Below, one piece after another: positions 44,202-53,101 of a stretch of 64,000 nt of DNA; positions within the stretch are counted from its first letter, which is position 1, and each line of letters opens with the position of its first letter. This stretch comes from Lachnospiraceae bacterium (lineage in GTDB: Bacteria; Bacillota; Clostridia; Lachnospirales; Lachnospiraceae): positions 92,748-156,747 of the forward strand of contig SVFO01000005.1 in the NCBI GenBank assembly GCA_015056795.1, read 5' to 3'. The notes under the pieces are model-generated. The model was not told where the DNA came from. It saw only the letters and a program-made list of their open reading frames with translations, and ran no database searches. The translations under genes and the position numbers were made by a program.

Positions 44202-45377
44202 ATGAAAATAGAGGAAATGTTAAGCACGATTGGCGCTAAGACTTTGGAAGAAGCGAGGAACTATAGGGATATGTGGTTTGAGAAAAAGTGGTATCCCGTG
44301 TATCCTGGTTCAAAAGAATGGGACCAGATTGAATTCTATGAGGAGAGCATATATATTCTTAACCCTCCGAAAGAACTGCTTCAAAGCTTCGGTACTGTTG
44401 AATTGGTGGAATTGCTCAAAGCATATCCGTACCTTAGCATTATTAAGGAACATTTTGACAATGTTGCCATATTCTTTGATTTTATGGAAGGATGTTGTGA
44501 TGTCTTTTCGGAATTGCTGCGGAGAACGGACGGTATTGAGAAGGTTTTAGATGCCTTCAACCAAAACTCGATTGACTTAGACATGTTAAATCGTTACACG
44601 TATAAACTATATGTGCCGAATGCTTCCATAGACTTTGAGATATTTGTCATTCAGTTCGCAAAGCGTTACGACACAATGTTTTCTCAAGAAAGCATTAAGC
44701 TATATCAGGACATATTGGACGCGAAGAAGCCGGCATACTTATCTGTTAGAAGTGATACTGTCCGAAGCTATTTTATAGACATTTCAAACGGCAAAGAAAT
44801 GGAAAGTCACTTTGAAGCAGGAGAGTGTGAGAAAGAAATGCCTGTTAGAAATGATGGATTTACACCGTCAGGTGCGGCGCAGAATTATGATGTATATGGT
44901 TTCACGATAAGTTTTTATAATGGTAGTTATACAAAATACGGAGTATCTGTTTATTGCAGAAAGTGGGTTTCAGGTAACTATGATGACGCAACGATAGCAA
45001 CCTGGGATGCTATAGATTCCGCAAAAGCTGGTTGGACATTTCTTGCAAGTTCAACGCCAAAATATAACTGTCATGGATATGCATGGATTTCAAAGGGCAC
45101 GGACGATAATTACTGGAATTTTGATCCCACTTCTTACAGCAGTAGCAGTTCTTTTACATACATGGGGGAGAATGTCCAGCCGCAACCCAATGATATACTG
45201 GTTATATATCACGATTCCGAATTAAGACACTCGGCAATTGTCCATCCCCTTACGTCACAGTATCCGTACGCATATATTACTTCAAAGCATGGCGGCAGAG
45301 GATTGTATTTAACGACATTGTATGCCATGATGTTGCAATACGGCGGAACAAAATACAAAGTTTACAGGCCTGTGTAG
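44202..45377 (+). CDS. NPP-module protein with NlpC/P60-like C-terminal domain, no signal peptide
   Basis: 391 residues. The N-terminal ~190 residues hold one copy of a module also present twice in the next protein (W-x-P near the start, ILNPPKELLQSF, ELVELLKAYPYL, FSELLRRTDG). The C-terminal ~150 residues resemble papain-like NlpC/P60/CHAP hydrolases: Cys in KYNCHGYAWI (about residue 288), His in ELRHSAIVHPL (about 347), then ITSKHGGRGLY. No signal peptide or membrane segment is visible, which is odd for a cell-wall-type hydrolase. The next gene starts 11 bp later and has a signal peptide. Confidence 0.7.
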   Translation: MKIEEMLSTIGAKTLEEARNYRDMWFEKKWYPVYPGSKEWDQIEFYEESIYILNPPKELLQSFGTVELVELLKAYPYLSIIKEHFDNVAIFFDFMEGCCDVFSELLRRTDGIEKVLDAFNQNSIDLDMLNRYTYKLYVPNASIDFEIFVIQFAKRYDTMFSQESIKLYQDILDAKKPAYLSVRSDTVRSYFIDISNGKEMESHFEAGECEKEMPVRNDGFTPSGAAQNYDVYGFTISFYNGSYTKYGVSVYCRKWVSGNYDDATIATWDAIDSAKAGWTFLASSTPKYNCHGYAWISKGTDDNYWNFDPTSYSSSSSFTYMGENVQPQPNDILVIYHDSELRHSAIVHPLTSQYPYAYITSKHGGRGLYLTTLYAMMLQYGGTKYKVYRPV

Positions 45378-45388
45378 AGGAGACGGCC

Positions 45389-46834
45389 ATGAGAAGAAAG
45401 ATGCCATGCTGGAGGTTTTATTATGTGCTCTTGGGAGTCATGATCCTGTTTTGTGTAACGGCAGTCATGTCTTTTTACGCGGAGGCAGCTGCGGATTCCA
45501 CCGAAAAAAATGAAAAATGGAGAGAACTTAGGGATTATCCCATGCAATATGGTGATGAAGAATTAACAACCATGTCGCTCGAAGAGCAGTTAGAGCTTCT
45601 AAACCCGCCGCAGGACATGCTTGAAGAGTTTTCAACGGAAGAACTTGCCGAATTAATGCTGCGATACCCGCTGTCATATGAAATGCTTGGCTGGTTTGAT
45701 TTCGAAATTTCATCATATTTTAGCATTCTTGAGAGTCAAAGTTCCATTTTTTCTGAACTGATAAGCAGGGAAGGCGGAAATACGGCGATTCTGAAAGTGG
45801 CGGATTCAGTGATTCTTGATGTGGATATAATTAATACAAGCGGTGGAGTGACTCATGCATTTATGGAATCAGCTTCCGTTAGGACGGAGACTTTTTTCAG
45901 AAACTTTGTCGTGGCGTATTGGAATAGGTTTTCACAAGAAGAAAGGGATTTGTATCGAAGCATTCACGGACAGCGATCGGATAAGTATTATGTCTTCATT
46001 GAAAATGAGGGTAGCCGAAAGTTTTTCGAGGAAATTCCCCTTAACGACTCGGAACCAGTAGACGGATTTATAGCGGCCAGCGAGCTAAAAAAAAGATGGT
46101 ACGAAAAGAAGGAGTATCCTATAACGCCAAAAGATCCGACATGGAAATTGCGTTCTTTAGATGAATTATATCGGATACTTACTCCGCCAGACGACATTTT
46201 GAAATCTCTTACACTGAATGAGTTGACGGAGTTGGTTTTATGTTATCCTTTTTTGAGGGGATATGAGGATTATGATTCGGCCAGACAGTTTTTTAATCTG
46301 TTTTTTGAACGGAGATGTAAAGTTTTTAAGGAATTGCTTGATCGAGAGAACGGGCTACAAAGCCTGTTATACGCATATGAGGCCAATGACCTAAATGTGT
46401 CTGCGCTGAATGAAGAAGGACTTGACACGGAAGATGAGTCCGTTATTCGGGAACTGTTTCTGTGTAAATTTGTGGACTTTTATTCTGCCCTGAAGTTTCA
46501 TGACGAAGAAGTCGCGCTCTATGAAAAGATATACAGAAAAAAGAAAGCAGTATATGATAGAATAGAAGATGATGAAATTAGAATGGCGTTTGAAACCAGG
46601 CTGTCTACACAAATGGAGGATGATGCGTCCGAGAATGATTTGGAAGAGCATGCATCGACAGACAATTTTGAGCAAAGTTTGGAATCGAGCATGGCAGATT
46701 TACAGAATCAGATGCCCGTGAGGGGTGGGAAAACGGCATATGCGAAATATGTTTGGGGAGCGGTAGTATTGGGGATTCTGTTCGTAGGATGTCTGTGCAT
46801 CGGAATCTTCAAGGCATGGAAAACGAAGGATTAA
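45389..46834 (+). CDS. Membrane-anchored surface protein with two NPP modules
   Basis: 481 residues. N-terminal signal/anchor (YYVLLGVMILFCVTAVMSFY, possible cleavage after AEA), two copies of the NPP module (first with LLNPPQDMLEEFSTEELAEL and MLRYPL, second with ILTPPDDILKSLTLNELTEL and VLCYPF, each followed by a FSELI/FKELL-R-E segment), an acidic linker, then a C-terminal membrane helix (WGAVVLGILFVGCLCIGIFK) and short basic end. It is probably displayed outside and held by the C-terminal helix. The module pairs it with the upstream NlpC/P60-like protein. Confidence 0.72.
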   Translation: MRRKMPCWRFYYVLLGVMILFCVTAVMSFYAEAAADSTEKNEKWRELRDYPMQYGDEELTTMSLEEQLELLNPPQDMLEEFSTEELAELMLRYPLSYEMLGWFDFEISSYFSILESQSSIFSELISREGGNTAILKVADSVILDVDIINTSGGVTHAFMESASVRTETFFRNFVVAYWNRFSQEERDLYRSIHGQRSDKYYVFIENEGSRKFFEEIPLNDSEPVDGFIAASELKKRWYEKKEYPITPKDPTWKLRSLDELYRILTPPDDILKSLTLNELTELVLCYPFLRGYEDYDSARQFFNLFFERRCKVFKELLDRENGLQSLLYAYEANDLNVSALNEEGLDTEDESVIRELFLCKFVDFYSALKFHDEEVALYEKIYRKKKAVYDRIEDDEIRMAFETRLSTQMEDDASENDLEEHASTDNFEQSLESSMADLQNQMPVRGGKTAYAKYVWGAVVLGILFVGCLCIGIFKAWKTKD

Positions 46835-47137
46835 GTCATCGCATTGCTTACCTTGTTATAACTATCCTTTAGGTTACTTGTGCTCTTTTTTCGATTTTTG
46901 GTGGGTCGACCAAGGGTCTACCAGGAGGTCCCCGATGCCGCAAAGCCCCTTTCTATAAGCATTTTCAGGTGCCCGGAACCGTTCGATTCCCATCACCCGC
47001 GCTTTATTTGGTGCGTAGGCGTTGCCTGCGGGCCACTTTTCGATGCCAGTGTTTTTGCTTTTGCGTGGTTGGAAAGCTGAAAGGGACAAAACGGGGGTAG
47101 AACCTAGAATTTGTCCATTTCATAGGAGGACGGAAGG
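46835..47137. other. Gap with no clear gene before the sigma-factor fragment
   Basis: No convincing open frame. A stretch near 46900-46925 (GGTCGACCAAGGGTC) is faintly like sequence at the 3' end of the unit 1 integrase. It may be a recombination junction inside the composite element. Confidence 0.35.
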
Positions 47138-47513
47138 CAGGAAGATCCAGTCAACCTTTGAAAGGCAGATGAAAGAAGACGGACTTACTCGCGTGTTCCT
47201 AAGTGACCCGAACGCACAGGAGAAGACGTACTCCGGCCAGAGAGGCGAAGTGCAGTGGAGGGATCCGACGGGAAACCTGGCCGTGCTTCACGTCATGCTG
47301 GAGAAAATGCAAAACCGGCTAAAGCTCCTTCCGGAGAGACAAAGGCGCCTTCTTGCGTACCATTACGGATTCGGGATGCTTAAGGCAAACTCCATATCAA
47401 AGACAGCCGCGTACTTTCACCTCGCGGAGAGAACCTTAAGGAAGATCGAGAAGGAAGCACTGGGAACGCTGCGGGAAATGATGAATGACGGGAAGATAGG
47501 AATCATTAAGTGA
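47138..47513 (+). pseudogene. Truncated duplicate of the unit 1 sigma-factor gene
   Basis: From about 47138 the sequence is nearly identical to 32608-32970, the 3' 55% of the sigma-factor gene, with a few silent and conservative changes (for example NAQEKTYSGQRGE against NAEEKTYSGREGE) and a new end GIIK. Region 2 is missing and the join at 47138 has no start with a good ribosome site, so it is not a working sigma factor. It marks a second, partly deleted element of the same family. Confidence 0.85.
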
Positions 47514-48144
47514 TCGAGATAAGTTAATATTTCGTGATCATAAATGGGTGAAACCAAGAAAGATTTGCGATGATTTCGAGATGGATATGTGATAATATAT
47601 AATTGGTTGTGTATAGCCATCGTTGTGTGGAAATAAATTAATGCTTCAGTTTGCGAGGAGATTTTATGCTGAATCATGTAATAGATAATACGATGGAATT
47701 CTTTGGAAAAATGCCAAAAAGTAAGCGTAAGAAAAAAAGGACAGTTTTTTATGTCTGTTGAAACTGCTAGGTTTATGGCTACTATTAATGATTTCGCATA
47801 ACCATCCATAAATCAAAGCTCCTGCCAGACAGGGGATTGTTTGACATCCCCTTTTGTAGAACATAAGGTGCTTGGATCGTTGGATCAGCAACTAAAAATG
47901 CAATCCGTGGAGAGAAAAGTACTGTGCCGCGACCGTTTTACGGTTTGCGGTAATAATATCACACCAACTTCACGGATTCAGGTAGTACTTAACGCATAAG
48001 GTAAATCTCCGTGAAAAGAAAGATTGTAAGGAAGACGGAAAAAATTTAAGGATAACATGGAATGAGGTGAGTCCAATGTTTTGGGTAAAATGAATTGACA
48101 CTGTTTTGAAAAAGCCTTTATCATTGTAAGAAGGAGAGAAAAAC
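47514..48144. other. AT-rich gap with no supported gene
   Basis: Only very short frames. A hairpin CCGC-GACCGT-TTTACGGTTTGCGG near 47927-47951 and a leader-like stretch GAGGTGAGTCCAATG (48064) that resembles GAGGTGAGGCCAATG at 44126 are the only features seen. It precedes the protease gene. Confidence 0.4.
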
Positions 48145-49245
48145 ATGAGAATCGATAAGCGCGAGTACAAACCAGAACCTATTGAAAACATTTACGGAAT
48201 TAGTGCTGAGAAAGCGGAAAAAAACAGTCAGGCGGCAACAATGCATGATCGCTTGATGAAGTCTTTTGGTTCAGGGATTCTGAAAAGAGTTTACCCGAGT
48301 TATTATGGCGGTGCCTACATCAATGAAAATGATGATTATGTAATAAATATCGTTGAAGGCTCGTCGGATTGGGAAGAGGATTTAGAGTTAAGAATTGATA
48401 TGTCGAATACCATAATTAATTTTGTAAAGTACTCTCTGAGCAGTTTGCGGGAAGAACGAGATCGTGTTGCTCAAATGGTATTTGATAATAAGACTATATT
48501 TCAAGACAATTTTGTTGGCTTTGGGATTAGCAATCGATTAAATAAGATTAATGTATATGTGAATGATACTGGCATGGAGATTCAATCCATGTTGCTTGAT
48601 AGAGTTACCGAGTCTGATATGTTTAGATTCATTTCTTCGGGCAAGATTGAGTTGCATTCTACGGATTTATATGCAGGAGGCGATATACAGGAAGGAAGCA
48701 TAGCGTACCGGGCAAAGTATGGTAATACCGAAGGAGTAGTCACTGCCGCACATGTAGTTCAATATAATAATTATATTCACACTACAGGCGGTACTAGTAT
48801 AGGGCAGTGCACCTCAAGGCAATTTATAGGCCCAGCAGATGCAGCTTTTTGTGCAATTAGTAATCTTAATACATTTTCGCCTACTAATACTATTGCAGGA
48901 AGCAATGCGACACTATCTACAATTTTATCAGATCCTCCAGAAGGGAGCTATATATATAAGCGCGGACATGGAACAAATATTGCAAGTTTAACAAGTGGTT
49001 ATATTACGGATGATGACTATAGCTATTATGCACAGGATTCTTTTAGCCTTTTAGATTATTATTATTTACAGAATTTAACGCTTGCCACATATGACAGTGA
49101 AATTGGAAATAGTGGCGGACTTATTTATAGGCTGTCTGGATCTACAAGATATACGGTTGGCGTTCACCATGGAAAAGTGACTGCTGGCGCATTATATAGC
49201 AAAGCGACAAATGTGGCTGATACATTGTTTGTCACAAGATATTAG
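48145..49245 (+). CDS. Trypsin-like (S1) serine protease without a signal peptide
   Basis: 366 residues, AGAAGGAGAG before ATG 48145. The C-terminal ~190 residues are a chymotrypsin fold with a complete triad: His in GVVTAAHVV (about residue 201), Asp in GPADAAFCAI (about 232), Ser in SEIGNSGGLIY (about 331). The N-terminal ~170 residues resemble the prodomain of alpha-lytic-type proteases (YYGGAYINENDDYVINI). These enzymes are normally exported, but here there is no signal peptide, so it may act inside the cell or use another route. A small single-membrane-segment protein follows 48 bp later and could be its partner. Confidence 0.8.
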   Translation: MRIDKREYKPEPIENIYGISAEKAEKNSQAATMHDRLMKSFGSGILKRVYPSYYGGAYINENDDYVINIVEGSSDWEEDLELRIDMSNTIINFVKYSLSSLREERDRVAQMVFDNKTIFQDNFVGFGISNRLNKINVYVNDTGMEIQSMLLDRVTESDMFRFISSGKIELHSTDLYAGGDIQEGSIAYRAKYGNTEGVVTAAHVVQYNNYIHTTGGTSIGQCTSRQFIGPADAAFCAISNLNTFSPTNTIAGSNATLSTILSDPPEGSYIYKRGHGTNIASLTSGYITDDDYSYYAQDSFSLLDYYYLQNLTLATYDSEIGNSGGLIYRLSGSTRYTVGVHHGKVTAGALYSKATNVADTLFVTRY

Positions 49246-49293
49246 TATAATAGATGTTATTAAATTGGAATGTGGTGTGTTGGAGGTGATGTT

Positions 49294-49809
49294 TTGAAGA
49301 AAAACAGAAAAATCATTTTATGTATTTCACTGTTTTGCATTTTTATATTACTTGTGACATACTCCTACTGGTACTTTTTTTATCCATATCGCGTGCTTGG
49401 AGTTGAAAGTGACGCCAGATATTATTCAAATCATGTTGCAAGTAAACTGACGGGAAGAGAAGAAAGTACTGCCGTTTTAGATCTTTTCGTGGGGGTTGTT
49501 GTGAATGGAGAGCGGTATCAAGCCATCGGTCCGGGGCAAGGCAGGGGAAAATATAATCTTTCTCCCGATCGTTATTCCGACAAAAAAAGGAAAGTTCTGC
49601 AGAAGTCGGGAAAATTTAGCGAAGAGAAGCTGTTTGTTTTTGCCAGAGAAGACGTTGGCAAAAAGATGGGAGTCGTAGAAGATAGTAACTGGCAACTGTT
49701 AAAAGGGCTGGAGGTTTACTATTATACGGAATACCCTGACGGCGATATATGTATTCTTAAAATGAAAGATGGCTACGGCTACCAGTTTTTAACGCGGACT
49801 TCACAATAA
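49294..49809 (+). CDS. Single-pass membrane protein downstream of the protease
   Basis: About 171 residues from TTG 49294, with GGAGGTG eight bases upstream; ATG 49270 in the same frame has no ribosome site. One N-terminal membrane segment (ILCISLFCIFILLVTYSYWY) then an outside domain of ~130 residues rich in Tyr and Lys (RYQAIGPGQGRGKYNLSPDR). No family recognised. Being next to a protease, it could be an inhibitor, substrate or anchor; this is a guess. Confidence 0.55.
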   Translation: MKKNRKIILCISLFCIFILLVTYSYWYFFYPYRVLGVESDARYYSNHVASKLTGREESTAVLDLFVGVVVNGERYQAIGPGQGRGKYNLSPDRYSDKKRKVLQKSGKFSEEKLFVFAREDVGKKMGVVEDSNWQLLKGLEVYYYTEYPDGDICILKMKDGYGYQFLTRTSQ

Positions 49810-49827
49810 AGAACACATATCTTAGAT

Positions 49828-49970
49828 GAGAAACCTGTACAAATACACGAAATTGTATTCAAATGCGGAGCCGATTTTATCGGAAGGGGATGTTTTCGAA
49901 ATACGCATTCCATTGAAAAAGTCCGACATTACAAAAATGTTAAGCTTTGCAGATGATGCGAGCTTACGGT
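49828..49970 (+). pseudogene. C-terminal scrap of an AlbA_2/ATP-binding protein gene
   Basis: The frame reads LYKYTKLYSNAEPILSEGDV then FEIRIPLKKSD and stops; this is the typical end of RecG-like/AlbA_2 ATP-binding proteins. No upstream part is present. Related fragments are at 38,676 and the interrupted gene at 61,074. The remaining bases up to 50,127 hold no gene. Confidence 0.6.
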
Positions 49971-50127
49971 GAGCGTTCCTTTGAAGAAATTGGAGACGCT
50001 TTTGGAAAAAGCGCAACTTAGACGAGGGTTACTTTCTATCGGGCAAAAGGTCGACCAACAGGTGGATTTGAAGAAATCGGTGCTTCAAACCTCCTTATTC
50101 TATTGGTTTCTTTGTTTTATCCTAGCC

Positions 50128-50147
50128 TTCAAGTCCGGCTGCCAGCA
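50128..50147 (+). repeat. Attachment site copy 2 (unit 1 / unit 2 junction)
   Basis: Exact copy of the 20-bp tRNA-Leu core. Confidence 0.95.
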
Positions 50148-50164
50148 CTATATGTTTTTGGGTA

Positions 50165-50201
50165 AGAGCCTTGAATGATAAGCGTTCAAGGCTCTTTCAT
50201 T
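50165..50201 (+). terminator. Terminator just after attachment site copy 2
   Basis: AGAGCCTTGAA / TTCAAGGCTCT (50165-50175, 50185-50195) then TTCATTTTTT. The sequence is related to the terminator after att copy 5 (60801-60836), as if both follow a tRNA-Leu 3' end. Confidence 0.85.
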
Positions 50202-50312
50202 TTTTGGAAATATTAAAATCTGCTGCTGAGTAGGGCGGGAAAAACGCTGAGTGAATTGGAAAAACCTTGCAATAAAAGGATTATTGGTTGTTATTATGCC
50301 GTTGCAAGGTTA

Positions 50313-51695
50313 TCAAGGTGATGTAGGCGTATGGGGTTCTGCGCTACAAGTTATGTTAGCTTCAAGTGCTTGCCTTCCAATTTCCACAATATCTCGGCTG
50401 CCGAAGGTGTAGCAGGTCAGGTTTGTCTGCACCGTATGCCCCAAAAGCTTCGCGCGGTTGGTAGGAGATACGCCCCTTTCATCCAAAAGCTGATTGACAC
50501 CACGCCGAAAGACATAACTGGTTTTCCCCTGAATCCCAACTCTCTGAAAAACGCTATGGACATACTCTGCATAGGCTTCAGGAAGGATAAAGGAACCGTC
50601 AAGATGCGCAAAGACATATTCCGTATTGACTCCCTTGCTTTCCTGCATAAGCTTTACTTCCGTTAAGATGTCCATCATTTTCCGAGTCAGGGAGAAGTAT
50701 CGGCCACCTCTGGAAATTCCCTTTTCATTCTTTGTAACGGGAACATACGCATAGCGGTTTTTCGAGGAACCATTCTCTTTGATCTGGGCGTGGATGTGCA
50801 GGGATGGACTTCCCTGATTTCCGCTTGGCGTTTTAATGTCCTTCCATCGTAATCCACACAATTCACCGGGCCTGCAGCCGATCTCGGCGTGAAGCCGGAT
50901 CATGGCATCGAAATAGTAATAGCCTTTATTGCGCTTTAGATTCTTTCGCCTTGCGGTTTCGGCAAACACGGCGTTCCATTCTTCCTCCGATAGCAGCACA
51001 TCCTCGGTTTCCCTTGCGGAAAGACTCTGATCGCACATTTCCAACAGCCGATTGTTTCGAATGTTCTTGGCGGGATTATAGGAAATCCAGCCCTCATAAA
51101 CCGCAGTGTCAAAAATGCGATTCAGCAGGCTCTTAAAATTCAAAAATGCCTTTTTCTTCAGTTCATTTTCCGAAACGAGCTTTTGCGCATAGCGTTCAAT
51201 ATCCGCTGCGGTGATCTTTCCAATATCCCGCTCAGCAAAATCCTTTGAAATGAAACGGTCATATTCGGATTCTATGTTCCGAAGGGTTTTAGTCTTGGAC
51301 GGATTCATAGACCGATACTCTGCCACATACATTTTCCAAGCCTTTTCCACGCTGAAATCCTCTGGCTGAATGTCCTTGGAATAATGCAAATAGAGCTTGT
51401 CTATCAATTCCTCAAGAGTCTTAGCCGTGATCGTTTTATCGCCTTTTAACCTTGTGTAGTAGTATTCTTTTCCATCGCGGTTTATGGTAATAATGGATCT
51501 TATGTCACCATTTCCCTTTACATGGTACTTTTTTACAAATGATAGTTTTTTCTGATATTCTTGCTGTTTTCCTCTTTTCATTAGATTTTCTACGGCACTA
51601 GCTAGATGCATTATATCGTCTTCCGTATAGTTACTCAAGCAGTTTGTTAAGATTTCCAAGCCTTTTTCCATGTTTTCGTTTATGTTGTTTTCCAT
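50313..51695 (-). CDS. int: Tyrosine recombinase/integrase of unit 2
   Basis: 460 residues, same family as the unit 1 integrase but diverged. Catalytic features are Arg in HAEIGCRPGELCGL, box II SYVFRRGVNQLL (Tyr in place of the usual first His), LLGHTVQTNLTCYTFGS with the nucleophile Tyr. The C-terminal tail differs and the stop is 165 bp from att copy 2, with a terminator between. An extra ~50 residues at the N-terminus (NCLSNYTEDDIMHLASAVEN) precede the arm-binding domain. It should act on the same tRNA-Leu site. Confidence 0.9.
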   Translation of the reverse strand: MENNINENMEKGLEILTNCLSNYTEDDIMHLASAVENLMKRGKQQEYQKKLSFVKKYHVKGNGDIRSIITINRDGKEYYYTRLKGDKTITAKTLEELIDKLYLHYSKDIQPEDFSVEKAWKMYVAEYRSMNPSKTKTLRNIESEYDRFISKDFAERDIGKITAADIERYAQKLVSENELKKKAFLNFKSLLNRIFDTAVYEGWISYNPAKNIRNNRLLEMCDQSLSARETEDVLLSEEEWNAVFAETARRKNLKRNKGYYYFDAMIRLHAEIGCRPGELCGLRWKDIKTPSGNQGSPSLHIHAQIKENGSSKNRYAYVPVTKNEKGISRGGRYFSLTRKMMDILTEVKLMQESKGVNTEYVFAHLDGSFILPEAYAEYVHSVFQRVGIQGKTSYVFRRGVNQLLDERGVSPTNRAKLLGHTVQTNLTCYTFGSRDIVEIGRQALEANITCSAEPHTPTSP

Positions 51696-51811
51696 TTTTT
51701 AGTTTCTCCTTCCTGAGAGATTTATTCAAGATAATATAGATGCTACTTTATGGTAATCTTCGACCTTTTAGAAGATAGGCTACTTTATGAAGGGAAGAAT
51801 GACTTTACAAG

Positions 51812-51910
51812 AATTTCGACAGATATGGTCTTTTCCAACCTCGAATTTGACAAAATTTTTGACAGATGTGCATTACTTTCGACAGTTTTTAAAAACTTTC
51901 AACAGATTTG
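51812..51910. repeat. Short direct repeats upstream of the unit 2 integrase
   Basis: The word TTTCGACAGAT or close variants recur near 51814, 51857 (TTTTTGACAGAT), 51877 (CTTTCGACAGT) and 51897 (CTTTCAACAGAT), the last three about 20 bp apart. They lie 120-215 bp upstream of the int start and may be integrase arm-type sites. No gene is supported in the gap 51,696-52,118; a weak TATGATAAAA box near 52060 may serve the next gene. Confidence 0.55.
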
Positions 51911-52118
51911 TTCATTATTTGATAAGAATTTGTACTTATGTGATACGATTTTGAAGGGTACTTTCGGATGGATTTTGGAATTAATTGGTGAATTGAAGGT
52001 TGGAAAGGATCAAATTGGAAAAGACAAATGAGATGTTGCGGCTTTTCACCCGCCTATGTTATGATAAAAGCATAATTTAGGCTTTAAAATACTGTTTCGG
52101 ATTTGATGGAGGACGAAT

Positions 52119-52970
52119 ATGGCGATACTTTATTTCTCGGATGCATTGAGAAAAGTTGGTTTGGATCCCAAGAAGGTAATGTTGATAAGACATGCACTTT
52201 CGGACGAAGGATTTAAGTCGTGCGCGGATGCAGGAATGATACGGGAGTATACAAGCCATCAAAAGACAGATTTTGCAAAGGGATATGAATACTGGTGCGT
52301 ATTTGTTTCTGGTAAGGGAACGCTTGCAAAATTGTATGCAATTTATAAGGTAGGTAAGCATGGGTCTGACACGCCAGATGCCGTACCCAAGGGCATGCCG
52401 GAGATTGAGGCGGAGCATTTTCTGGGAAATGATGCATTGTTCCAACTTGAACAGGTAGACTATCTTAAGGAGTATGAGAACAAACTAGTTATAGATTGGG
52501 GCGGTGCAACAAGATCCTGGTATCAGAAAGGAACAACGGAGAAACCTATCATCTCGATTCAGCAGGATGAAAAGAAGATTTTTAACGGATATGAAAACCT
52601 TGTTCTCACTTACGATCAGTTGAAGGAAATTGTTGAAAATGAGACGGTATATTCTGCGTGGCATGTGGCGCTTAAAGCGGTTTACGCAATTTACTTGATC
52701 GTTGATGCGGAGACGGGAAAGCAGTATGTAGGATCGGCTTATAACAGTGACGGTCTGTTTGGAAGATGGAGCTGTTATGTGGCCACAAAACATGGTAACA
52801 ACAAACTGATGAAGGATGAACTTTGCAAGCAACCGGAAAGATATCATGCTTTTCAGTTTTCCATTTTGCAGATATTACCGAAGTCGATTACTGATAAAGA
52901 GGTGATTAAGACAGAATCTAAGTGGAAGGAAAAATTGTTAAGTACAAAGTTTGGAATGAATGACAAATAA
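52119..52970 (+). CDS. GIY-YIG domain protein with unknown N-terminal domain
   Basis: 283 residues, GGAGGACG before ATG 52119. The C-terminal ~100 residues are a GIY-YIG nuclease-type domain (VYAIYLIVDAETGKQYVGSA, FGRWSCYVATKHGNN, the usual final Glu/Asn region TESKWKEKLLSTKFGMN). The N-terminal ~175 residues form an unknown domain (VGLDPKKVMLIRHALSDEGF, ITKWSWYQKG-like WGGATRSWYQ). Together with the restriction-modification gene downstream this suggests a DNA-targeting defence protein, but it could also be a standalone homing-type or regulatory protein. Confidence 0.75.
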   Translation: MAILYFSDALRKVGLDPKKVMLIRHALSDEGFKSCADAGMIREYTSHQKTDFAKGYEYWCVFVSGKGTLAKLYAIYKVGKHGSDTPDAVPKGMPEIEAEHFLGNDALFQLEQVDYLKEYENKLVIDWGGATRSWYQKGTTEKPIISIQQDEKKIFNGYENLVLTYDQLKEIVENETVYSAWHVALKAVYAIYLIVDAETGKQYVGSAYNSDGLFGRWSCYVATKHGNNKLMKDELCKQPERYHAFQFSILQILPKSITDKEVIKTESKWKEKLLSTKFGMNDK

Positions 52971-53101
52971 TGTGACTTGTTAATTGAAAAAATTATTGAA
53001 ACCATGGTCAATGAGATAGGTGGTAAAGGTGATAGTATGCCGATCAAATCACTTAATGAGTAATGCGAACTAAAATCATAGAGAAAAAAGGGGAGAATGC
53101 G

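Larger units (their letters stand above)
26920..50147. mobile_element. Unit 1: integrative mobilizable element in tRNA-Leu
   Basis: Bounded by att copies 1 and 2. The left end has a tyrosine integrase reading toward the tRNA, then a DnaD-like gene, a MobA/MobL relaxase and a DUF3847-like gene on the minus strand, and a plus-strand XRE regulator plus sigma factor. No type IV secretion genes are seen, so transfer would need a helper. Base composition is mosaic: about 28.4-33.0 kb is GC-rich, the cargo from 33.1 kb on is AT-rich. A second, truncated copy of the sigma-factor gene at 47.1 kb suggests that the unit is a composite of at least two related elements. Confidence 0.85.

Noticed and set aside
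46950..47020. Possible tRNA fragment (TTCGATTCCC-like T-arm)
   Set aside because: The flanking bases do not form a T-stem and no acceptor or anticodon arm can be built.
51750..52031. 93-codon open frame upstream of the GIY-YIG gene
   Set aside because: No ribosome site, and it is largely made of the short direct repeats; coding status not supported.
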